Source: Desmodesmus armatus (lineage: Eukaryota; Chlorophyta; Chlorophyceae; Sphaeropleales; Scenedesmaceae). Taken from it: a stretch of DNA of 64,000 bases. The stretch lies in assembly GCA_007449985.2 (NCBI GenBank), contig VIIQ02000076.1, forward strand, positions 62,001 through 126,000, written 5' to 3'. Each line of letters starts with the position of its first letter. Position 1 is the stretch's first letter. The position numbers and the translations under genes were made by a program. The notes beneath the pieces were generated by a model. The model was not told where the DNA came from. It did no database searches and worked only from the letters and a program-made list of their open reading frames with translations. This document shows, piece by piece, positions 45,249 through 55,200 of the stretch.

Positions 45249-47167
45249 TCAGGCATAGTGCAACACATCCTTCCCAGCCTTGACCGACTTGCCCTTGCGT
45301 GGGACCCCTGCCCCCTTGCCATTCATGGCTGCCTCCTTCTTGCCGCCGCCTCCGCTGGTCTTCTTGCCCTTGCCCTGTGCTGGGCCTGTGCTGCTACTGC
45401 CCTTGCGGGGCCCTCCCACAAGGGTCAGCAGCACCACAAGCAGCAGCAGCAGTGGTAGGCCCATCACAGTGTACACTAGCAGCTGCAGGACCACTGGGTC
45501 ATTGAGGCTTGCCAGGGCTGGCTGAGTGGCGATGAAGGCCTTGAGGGTTTGCTGCAGCTCGCCCTCGATCACAGAGGCCTGCTGCTTGGCGGCGGCAACA
45601 GTGTCTGCGATCGGCAGCTTCTCGAATGCGTCCTGCAGGGCATGCAAGGCGGCCAGACAACAACCGCGGTGATGCATGCGCAAGGAGTGCTGGGAGAGGT
45701 CTGTTGAAAGGTTCCTTGCGGCAGCTGCACCCTCTGCAAACACTGAGATGCATGCTCGTGCATCGACCAGCTTGCCCCTCAGCTGCCAAACCATGCTGGT
45801 AAGGACTAGTCATGCAGGACTGCAGCTGATGCAGTCAGTGCAGCTTTCCCTGCAAGCAGGGGGCGGGGCAGATCGCCCTCTGCATGCAAAGCGACGTGCT
45901 GCTGTGTGGTTCATACTGCCGACACCACAAACCAGCACACCATAATCTGCACTCGCACCCACCAACCGCACCTTTGCTTGCTGATAGAAGCCACCGGCTG
46001 CCTCGCGTGCGGGCTTGCTGGCCTCCATAGCTTGCTCATAGTAAGGAGCCACCGTGGCAGCAGCCTGCTCATAATAGGGAGCCACCGTAGCGGCAGCCTG
46101 CTCATAGTAAGGGGCCACCTTAGCTGCGGCCTGGGCTGCCAAGTCGGACTCCTGCAGGACCTTCCACTGCAAAGCAGAAGCAGAAAGTGCAGCACAACAA
46201 TGAATCCTGACGAATGGGACACACACCATATGCTCAACCACCTGCAGACGCGCTTTAGTGCCAGTGCACACAGCACTGTTATCACTCGACTTTCAAGGAC
46301 TTCTAGTCATTACTGCGATTTTGGACAGTCTTGCAGGCACCCACCTGCTCAGCAGTAAATGTCTGGGCCTGGATCAGCCTGCGGGACAGCCACAGGGGCA
46401 GCAGAGCCTCCTCTAGTGCCTTCAGTTCCTCCAGCCTACTGGCCTGCTCAGTGATACGGCTCTCTGCTTTCTTCAGAGACAGCTTGCAGCTGCTTCCTGC
46501 ACCAGCGGCGTCCTGTGCTGCTGCCTTAGCGGAGACAAGGTCGCTCTCAGCACGGCTGAGCTTTGACTGGGCGGTTTCAAGGGAGGAGGTTGTGCTGGAG
46601 AGCTGCTTCTCGAGCTTGGAGAGCTCAGACTTTGCTGACTTCGCGTCTAACTGGGCTGTTGACAGCTGGCTCTCTGCAGTTGTGCGCTTGGATTCAGCTG
46701 CGGCAAGGTCAGTCTGCGGGATGAGGGACACAGACAGCACACAGCGCGCTGTCAGGGGAGGGGGTTGGCCAGCCTATCTTGTGTAAACTCCTGTGTCCAC
46801 AAGGCCTCCAAATACTTCATTGACGTTGTGTTCCCGGAAAAAAGAGGCTTGAAAGCATCAAGGCAACCATGGCACCAGTGGCTTGACCCTCCCTGGCCCA
46901 ACTGAACTTACCTGCAACTGTTTTACTTGCTGCTCAAGCTTTGACAACTCCTGAGTCTTGCTTTGCAGCTGGCCACGCAGCAACTTTACATCACTTGCGC
47001 ATTCACTGACGTCTGGGCAGTCCTGCAGCAACGATAAGGTTAAGAGGGGTGAGCAACGAAGCTTGCTGGGAGGCTCGGATCACCAAATAGGATGTTCTGC
47101 TTACCTGCGCATGCACAGCTGCCAGGCAGGATGCCAGCACCAACAAACAAACCAATGAAGCCCTCAT
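45249..47167 (-). CDS. Secretory-pathway coiled-coil protein with one membrane span, unknown family
   Basis: Five phase-0 exons: 47167-47105, 47022-46912, 46713-46345, 46166-45972 and 45632-45249 (373 aa). Exon 1 is exactly a signal peptide (MRASLVCLLVLASCLAAVHA). A long heptad-like coiled coil follows (about residues 35-170, e.g. LRGQLQSKTQELSKLEQQVK and AKSELSKLEKQLSSTTSSLE). Next are three tandem 11-residue VAPYYEQAAAT units. A strong transmembrane helix comes near residue 305 (QLLVYTVMGLPLLLLLVVLL), and a Lys/Gly-rich basic tail ends KAGKDVLHYA. Predicted topology is N-terminus in the lumen or outside and a short basic cytosolic tail. I do not recognise the family; some plant ER or membrane-tether proteins share this layout. 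All introns are phase 0 and exons coincide with domains. Confidence 0.82.
46029..46133 (-). repeat. Three tandem 33-bp coding units (APYYEQAAATV)
   Basis: In-frame 33-bp repeats inside exon 4 of the coiled-coil membrane protein encode VAPYYEQAAAT, VAPYYEQAAAT and VAPYYEQAMEA. DNA identity is high enough to indicate recent amplification. Confidence 0.85.
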
Positions 47168-47717
47168 GCTGCCGTGAAGCTTGCGGGGTTGGTTTCTCTG
47201 TGGCCAACCACTGGGTACTGGTCGTCGCACCAGAAAGCCCCACTAGACTGATTGAAGTGGAGTTGGATCAAAAGTCAATCACACGACTTCACATAGTCTG
47301 ATAGAGAGACACATCGGAAGCAGAGTCCAGGAAGTGACAGGGTTCAGTACACACTGTCCCACAGTGCCCAAAGAGGGAAGTGGTTGGCGTTCATTGACAA
47401 TGTCTGGATTGTGCATGTTGCAGCTCAACAGGGTAGCTAGGGCTGCTTGATGACTATACACAACACTGTGTGCGGGGGGGGGGGGTGTCCACGGGTGTGC
47501 ACATGCTGCCCATTACAGTCGACAGCCGCTGCTGCAAACGCAGTGCAACGGAATGACAATGTCACACTCTGCGGCCTTGTAACACTTCAGGCAACTGAGC
47601 CAAGGCTGAGTGCGGGGCCACGCCCTCTGCTCATCAGCGCCCAACCAGACACGGGGTGCAAGAAAAAACTCCTTCAAATCCAATCATGTACAGAACAGCA
47701 CGAGTCCGAAAACGCTG
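47168..47717. other. Short intergenic region between two minus-strand genes
   Basis: Contains the 5' region of the coiled-coil gene and the 3' UTR of the uS7-like gene, plus a poly-G tract at about 47476-47485. Nothing else was recognised. Confidence 0.5.
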
Positions 47718-49409
47718 CTACCACCAACGCAGATGCACATTGGCCCTGTTCTGCAGCGCCAGCTTATGCAGGTCATCCCGCTTCTGCCGCGCACCCCCGC
47801 GCTTCTGGTACGCCAGCAGCAGCTCCAGCGCTAGACACTCTGCATAGCTGGCGCGGCTGCTCTTCTTCCGTGTGTCTGCTGCACGCACTAGCCAGTGCAG
47901 GGCAACGCTGCGCGCCTTTTTGGGAGGCATGAGACCAGGGACGTACTTAACAGTTGTGGCTGACCGGATTGTACGCACGTCCAGCACAGGGGTGATGTTG
48001 TGAATGGCCTGCATAACAGGTCAAGATCAAGAGGACACATGTGAATGGTGAGGGCGCGTGAAACAGGCGGGGTCCGCCGCAGTGGATGCTTGTTGCCAGG
48101 CTGCTGCAGATGCTCAGAAATAGTGCTGCTGCTCCAGACAGGCCTGCCTGCTAGCCAAACATAACCCCTTGCCCTCCCCAAAGGATGGTGAGAGGTCGGT
48201 ACGGCCATGCAGATAAGGTGATTAACGCTTTCGCATGACACATTGACGGCCAGCAACTGTCCAGAGCATAGGCTGTACAAACGTTGGTGTACACAAGTGT
48301 CACCGAGGCAGCTAGGCATGCGCTGCGAGGCTCGTGTTGTGCAGAACACTGCTGCACGCAAGTTGAGGCGCAGCAAGAGGCATGTGTTTTTTCAAGGCGC
48401 ATGTCAACCCGCTATTGCTAGGATGACTGCGCACCAAGCCGGCAGTCACTGTCCAACAAATGTGCAGCGCATCTGTCCGCCACAAATTGCTCAGCATCCG
48501 GCAAAAGCACTGCATATTGTCGCACAGAGACGGCCAACCTAGTGCGCATCAAGTCTGCATCTCCACTTGAGGTGTTGCAACATATCAACTGCTATTGTGT
48601 GCCCGGGCACAGCACAACACCACACCGCCCGTCCAGGCCCATGCAAGGGTGACCCAGTGTGGGCACACCCCCCACAAGGGCAAACGATCAGATATTCGGC
48701 ATACACAATCATTCCTAGCTTTGCTTTGACTTTGTCTGCTGGATGCAAAGAATGTAGTCCACTAGACGTCCCAGAACCAAGCTGCTTGCAGGCCACAACC
48801 GCTGGGTATCTCACGATTCGTCATAATTTGGAACCAAACATGCAGACAATTCAAAAAAAAAAAATGGAGAAAACCCCACAAACCTGCCTGGCATGCACCC
48901 ACCTGCAGTACCAAGCGGGTGACATCTGCCTCAACAGCCAGCGTCTCATCCTCAAAGCTGGTGGTACTGTCAGCAGCTGACGCTGTGCCCTGCGGCACTG
49001 CTGACTTTTTGAGTGCTTTCTTGTCCTTGACCTGCTGTGCTTTGCGTTCCTTGGGGTTCATTTTTGTCAGGCGCTGGGAGTAGTTGGCGAGCTGTGCGCC
49101 CCACAAGGGGTTCGGAACCCATGACCAGCTGCTGCACGTCAACGAGCTGTGTCTGCTGGGAATGTTGCTTGCTAGGCTGATGCTGATGCTGCGACAGGAG
49201 GAGGAAGATGCGTTACTGCTGCTGCGACTGCTGCTGCAGCTTGTGCAGATGCCCCTGAAGGACTGTGTTGGTGCTGCCAGCAGCGCGTCCTGCTGCTGCA
49301 ACTGCTTTTGGTGCAGATATTGTTGCTGGTGCAACAGCAGTGGCAGCACCACCTGGAGCTGCTGTTGTTGATGAGCTGTGTGCGCTAGGGACGCGAGCCG
49401 CTGCAGCAT
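47718..49409 (-). CDS. Organellar ribosomal protein uS7-like, C-terminal half only
   Basis: Two exons, 49409-48903 and 48008-47718, join in phase 0 (donor GTGGGT, acceptor TTATGCAG) and give 265 aa. The last exon is clearly the uS7 C-terminal domain: AIHNITPVLDVRTIR, KYVPGLMPPKKARSVALHWL, then RKKSSRASYAECLALELLLA and KRDDLHKLALQNRANVHLRW. uS7 binds the 3' domain of small-subunit rRNA. The first exon (MLQRLASLAHTAHQQQQLQV...) is Gln/Ser-rich with a basic patch (NPKERKAQQVKDKKALKK) and looks like a mitochondrial or plastid leader plus spacer. The usual N-terminal half of uS7 (the core with the NKLMxxGKK-type helix) was not found in either exon or the 0.9-kb intron. The gene may be truncated, be part of a split uS7, or have short exons I missed. 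Confidence 0.65.
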
Positions 49410-49733
49410 TGCGTGAGATACAAAATGCACAGTCTGCAGCAGATCTGCCTGTGTTGAAGACCTTCGAGCGTCTCTGCTGGGTCGAATTTATGGTCAAGGT
49501 CAGTTCTATGTCGACGTTACACAATTCTTTTTATTGTTTGCCTTGCATGCGTCACTACTGCGGTTTTTATGGTCATAAACCGCATGTGCCGGGATGATCT
49601 GGACGCAGGAAGGCGCACTTGCTTCTTCAATGTTATGAGGGTGCATATACTTGGCCTTTCAACCGCCATCATCGCAGCAAGGTCGTGTGAGATTCTTCGT
49701 CTGAGTCAACAGTCAGCACATCAACAGCACAAG

Positions 49734-50573
49734 ATGCAAGCCAAGCAGAGCAGCTGCCTCCAGCCCAGCAGGGCTCCTCCACAGCACAGTGTGTGTGCTG
49801 TGCGCAGTATCAGGCCCGTCTGCCCCTCAAATGCAGCAGCATATCGTACCAATTCTGTCCAGCCTGGCGGTGTGTTGGTGTGTGTCGCTCAGGACACCAG
49901 CATGCGGGTAGCAGACCAGTTTGACCAACAGCAGCCACAGCCCAGCACCAGTGGGTCTATCCTACAGCAGCAGCAGCACCACACCCAACCGCAACAGCTG
50001 CTAGGCAAGGTGGCACGCTTCGCAGCACAGAAGCACGCATGCAAGCCGGTGCAGGAGCAGCAGCGTGCCCTGGCAGCATACATGGCGCTGCCGGCGAGCC
50101 AGTACTCCGTCCTAGATGCTCGGAAGATCGAGAGGCTCGACGACACCACCTTCAAGTGCTATGTCGGGCGCCTGGGATTCTTTGGTTTCTCTGTGGAGCC
50201 AGTCATCACTGTCTCTGTGGTGGTGGAGGAGCGGGGCTGCACCATTAAGCTGCTGTCAGCACAGCTGCAGGGCTCAGACGCAGTGCAGGACATCAACAGC
50301 AAGTTCACCGCGCAGATGACTAATGTGGTGCGGTGGCAGGAGACAGCAGAGGCAGATGTCAAGGAAATCAGCAGCGATACAAGCATAGAGGTGGTGGTGC
50401 AAGTGCCCGGGTGGTTTGGGTTTGTGCCAGTGTCTTCCATCGAGGCAGCAGGCAGCAAGGTCATGAGCACCACACTCAATTTGATGGTGCCCAGATTTTT
50501 GGAGCAGCTTCAGAAGGACTACCAGCAGTGGGCCAACGGGGATGAGTCTCGCAAGCCAGTGGGCGAGTTGTAG
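49734..50573 (+). CDS. DUF1997 family protein, probably plastid
   Basis: Intronless, 279 aa from the ATG at 49734; an in-frame ATG at 49569 would add 55 residues with no leader character. The first ~60 residues (MQAKQSSCLQPSRAPPQHSV...) are Ser/Gln/Pro-rich and lack acidic residues, as in a chloroplast transit peptide. The conserved part matches DUF1997, a family of cyanobacteria and plastid-bearing eukaryotes: YMALPASQYSVLDARKIERL, TFKCYVGRLGFFGFSVEP, EERGCTIKLLSAQLQGS, then VEVVVQVPGWF-like and LNLMVPRFLEQLQKDYQQW. The molecular function of this family is not established. It is the only clear intronless gene here. Confidence 0.85.
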   Translation: MQAKQSSCLQPSRAPPQHSVCAVRSIRPVCPSNAAAYRTNSVQPGGVLVCVAQDTSMRVADQFDQQQPQPSTSGSILQQQQHHTQPQQLLGKVARFAAQKHACKPVQEQQRALAAYMALPASQYSVLDARKIERLDDTTFKCYVGRLGFFGFSVEPVITVSVVVEERGCTIKLLSAQLQGSDAVQDINSKFTAQMTNVVRWQETAEADVKEISSDTSIEVVVQVPGWFGFVPVSSIEAAGSKVMSTTLNLMVPRFLEQLQKDYQQWANGDESRKPVGEL

Positions 50574-52236
50574 TGGAATTTCCACACTGCAGCAGTTGTG
50601 CGAGGCGCATTGTTGAGACACAGTTTTGGTGGCTTTGCCACCCTTGATGGCAGGCATGTGTAGTGCTTTTGGTATGGCACGAGTTGGATGGCTGGGTACA
50701 GGCAAGACAGTGCCAGCATTCTCCTTGTGGGGGGAGTTGGGGCAAGGGAGGTCTGCAGGGCATCTGTTTGTATCGGACGCCTGCAGGTGCAACTGACTGA
50801 TTGACATCACTTGGTTGCAAGGCTCATGTGGGCCATGTTTGCAGTCCATCGTGTGCACTGCATAGAGATGTTGTTGACGAGGTGGAGCCTGGCTGCATTG
50901 GCCATGGCCATTTGTGAGGATGGTGCGGGAGTTGGGTGAGGGAGAGTGCAACCACAGAAAGTTGCATGTGGGCAAGCTGGATCGCTATGATACATATCAT
51001 ATGTGTCACACTCAGTGCAGTTGACAACACTTCAGCCGCCTCAGGCTGGCAGCTCATTGTCTCAGCACCTGTGCTTTGCTGTGGTGGGTGATTTGCCTTG
51101 CAGATGGTTGTGATACACGTGGCTGTTTGCTTGATAGGCTGCTGCTGAATCCTTGTGACACCTTGAGGGATGGCTTGCGTGTGTGTGTGTGTGTGTCGTG
51201 TTCTGCCCCGCTGTCGGACAACAGGTGTGAGAGTCATAGGAGTGACACCCTGGCTACCATAGTCAAATGGTCATCTGCTGCCTGTTCAGCAGCAGCACGT
51301 GTGCTCCTGCATGTTAGTGTGAGTGTCAGCGCAGCTGTGCTGTGCTTGGCTTGCATGACAGCGGTAGTTGCCCCTGTGTGTTTTGGTTATTGCTTGCTGC
51401 TGTGTGTGTGCATTGGAGGAGTGGGGCTGGCTCTATCATCAGGTGGTGGTGTGACTGGGTGTGTAATACATGTGCGCCGTGCTTCCGGCTAGCAGACCCA
51501 CCTAATTGGAGAGAGATGTGTGTGCCGGACCCTGCTGGGATTCCAACAGTGGTGTGGTTCAGAGGTCCTGTACAGCGCCATGTGCTGTGAGGTTGCTTTG
51601 TTAGGCTTTCGTTGCCTGGGGTGGCGGTGGGGGACCCAGTGCTAGTTACATTGTGTTCTGTGTTCCCATCTTTGTGTGTTCCCAGTGTCTCCACAGGAAA
51701 TCTTGCTACCTCCCCGGTTCCGGGCACTGTCTCACAGCGCCATGTGCTTCGGTGTGTTCAGAGGAGTGTGCTGCTGTGAGGTGAACAACACGATGAAGTG
51801 CGGCGCACTGCACTGGCTTGAGAAGAAAGCTCCCTCAGTGTTCCAGCCAATATGTGGCTAGCACACAGCTGTGTTCAACTTGTCACAGCTTGACTAATAG
51901 GTTGACTCAAGCTCAAATTGGTAGAATGGACCCTCAATCGGGCGGTGCGATCAGGTCAACACGGACGGTGCCATCAACATATAAATCAACAACCGTCGCT
52001 GTCATACGGGAACAACATGGGTGTAACGGCGATTCAAAACTTGTGAGATCAGATCACTGCACACTCATCACCCAAACTGCCTCGGATCAGAGTCTGCAGG
52101 GCGCAAAAGTCAATCAAAATGATGGCTGTGTACAAGATGTTTGCTGCTGTGCGATTGGCCCACCAAGGATCCCAGCCACAGCAGTAGCACCAGTCTACTG
52201 CCCAGCTAGAGTTGAAGCACCAGAGAGTGAAGCAGC
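50574..52236. other. Intergenic region upstream of the XRN gene
   Basis: About 1.65 kb without recognisable coding. It holds the DUF1997 3' UTR and the XRN promoter. A GTGT simple repeat lies at about 51178-51198. A TGTGCTG-rich stretch at 51300-51600 gives open frames that are low-complexity only. Confidence 0.5.
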
Positions 52237-55200
52237 ATGGGGTGAGCATCAGCTGAGTCTGGGTGACAGCTACTGCAGATGCTGCCCTGGAAAGCCTCCT
52301 CGCATACTGTACAGCCTTCTATGCAGACATAGATGCAAGGAAAGAACTCAATGACCGAGGCGACTGTCACCTGCATCATGCTGCAGAGTCCCTGGCTTGT
52401 TTGCCTTCCTGAGGAGGCGCTACCCCCAGATTCTCAGCCCCGCAGAGAAACAGAAGAAGGGTGGCGGGGACAGCCAGCAGCCTGTGGACAACCTCTACAT
52501 AGGTGAGGCACCATTCCATGGTCAAGCCATGGTTATGCCACCATACCCTCATTACCACCTCCCTCTCGCAGCAGTCGGCACTAACTTGTCACCTTGCCCG
52601 CCAACATGCAGCACACAGAACGACACCAAATCGTGTATGCCTGTACACTGCCGGCAACTTGTCCCAGCAGCTGAGAGACACACTGACCTCATTGATTGTA
52701 CCTTGCTGCTGCCTGTGTCTGTGTCCAGACATGAACCACATCATACACTCGTGCACACACGCACATGTGGCAAAGGACCGGCCAGAGATCAGCACGGCAG
52801 AGATGTTTGCAGGAATGGCAGCTTACCTGCAGCAGCTGCTGGACTTGCTGGAACCCAGGTGTGTGCTGCAACACCAGCATCAAATTTGTTATCAAATTTG
52901 TTGCTCATTTCCACGGGCCAGGGCCCTGCCTTCGTCACAACAGCAGCACCCCTCAACAGAAGCCCGCCTGCACAGCAAGTGGGGGAGCTGGATGGGCATG
53001 TGGGCAGGCACATATTAAGCTAGGCAGCAGCTGCAACCATTGGCCAACGTGCTTGCAGTTGGGCTCATGGCGAGAGGCTGCAGCTGCTGCAAGGGAGACA
53101 ACAGGTTCTGCGCTGCACAGCTGTTGCGCATGGCAGCTCACCATACAGCGCCTGCAGGCCCAGCAGCTCTACACAAGTACTGTGTGTGGTGACTCCTGCT
53201 GTGTTGTGTCCTGTTGCTGCAGGCGTACAGTGCTGGTTGCTATTGACGGTGTGGCCCCCAGGGCCAAAATGAACCAGCAGCGCACACGCCGCTTCCTGTC
53301 AGCCTACATCAGTGGCATCACAGACAAGATAGGTGGGTGCCTCATGGGGGGTTCAGGCTTGGAGACAGGCAATGCATTCCTGCAGGGGAGCTGGCCAGTT
53401 TGCTTGCAGCATGTCTTTGCGTTCAAGTCCTGCTGGGTATGCTGTGGTCATGCTGGCTTGTCACTGCCTGTAAGACCGGTGACGCCAAGATCTATTTCGA
53501 TCCAGCCGTGGCTGCAATTGTATGCTGTGAAACATTCCTTGAGGTGTTGTGGTCAGTGCTGCACTGTCCTGTCCTGTGCTGTGTCCTGCTGTGCTGCAGA
53601 GGCTGAGGTGCGGCGTGAGATGGCAGCAGAGGCTGGCGGGGACTTAAGCATACCAGACGTGGAGCGGTTTGACAGCAACATTATCACACCCGTGAGTGCC
53701 GCGTCCTTGGACCTGCTTATGTGGACAGGGTGGTCGCCTGGTGCTCCCATGGTGGGATGTTTGAACAGCATAAGCGCAACACATATTCGTAAGGACCAAA
53801 GGCAGCTACCCACTATGCACTATTGGAGACCGTCTCTGTGACAGCCTGCTTTGGGGCCGCAGGGTACCAACTGTATGCTGTCCCTCTCTTGCACATACAC
53901 GAAGCTGTATTCACACACAAAGGCAGCTACTCACTCTGCGCTTCCGCATGTTGTTGTTGCCGCCTCCTTTTTTGCCTGCTTTGGCCTGCTGTTGCCGCTT
54001 GTTTTTGCCGTTGCAGGGCACGGGGTTCATGCTGCAGCTGGCTGACTGGCTGCGTGACTGGGCGGCGGACAAGGTTGCAACGGACGCGCGCTTCAAGCAC
54101 ACTGCGTTCATCATCTCAGATGCCTCAGAGCCAGGGGAAGGGGAGCACAAGGTGGGACTGTTGGGGAAGCCCTTTTTTGGGTACCCCGGGGGGCGGGGGG
54201 GGGGGGGTTCACCGGCTGGTTGGGGATGCCTTTGGGTCAACAGGGTGGCGCTGTGCGTGCCTTACTTGGCCCGTGCAAGGTGCATGCAGCCGCATTTGGT
54301 GTAATTTTGGGCACGGAATCAGGCGCCAGAAGAGCAGTTGCAGTTGTGTGTGCATGTGCTGACAGGTGGCAGGGTGAACGTAGTAGCCTGCAGCACACTG
54401 TATGGCTGTTGCGTGGGCCCACATGCCTTCAGGGGGTGATTGCGTGGGTGTGTGTGTGTGTGGGGGGGGGGGGGGGTAGCACTGCGCTGTTGCTGAGACA
54501 GGGGCTAGTTTCATTTCCATGCTCTGGAAGGACCATGTCGGCTGGCAGCTGCATGTGAGGGGTGGAGTGCATGGCTTGAAACACATCAACACAGCTGTTG
54601 CATTGTTCACATGTTGTGTGTGGTGCCACTGCGTGTCCTGCAGATCATGCGGTATGTGCGCACCCTCAAGCTGCAGGAGGGTTATGACCCCAACACCACC
54701 CACATTGTGTATGGCCAGGTGCGTGTTTTTGTTGCCGCTGCAGCAGCCAGGCGGTGTACAATTCTTGGTGTCAGCTAACGCCTGCCCATGCGGTGTACAA
54801 TTCTTGGTATCAGCTGACGCCCACGCCCCTGTCGGCATGCAGCAATTGTCTGCCTGTGGTTGGAGTTGCTTCACATGTCAGCACAGCTGCTCTGCCTGCT
54901 TCAGGTTGTACACTGTGCTGCTAGCAGCAGCAGCCGTGAGGCCGTGAGGGCAGGAAATAGCAGGAAGCATGAGTCGTCACTTTGTTTCCAAGCGCAGGCA
55001 TGAAGACAGTGTGCATGCATGAAGACAGTCACTGACACAGTGGCTGACACAGTGACGTTTGCAGGAATTAGGAAATATGCGTTGTGAGTCTGGGGCGCAC
55101 AGCAAACATGCCTTCTGTGTTGCTGTTGCTGGCTGCAGGATGCTGACCTGCTGCTGCTGTCTCTGCTCACCCATGAGCCCCACTTCATCGTCATGCGGGA

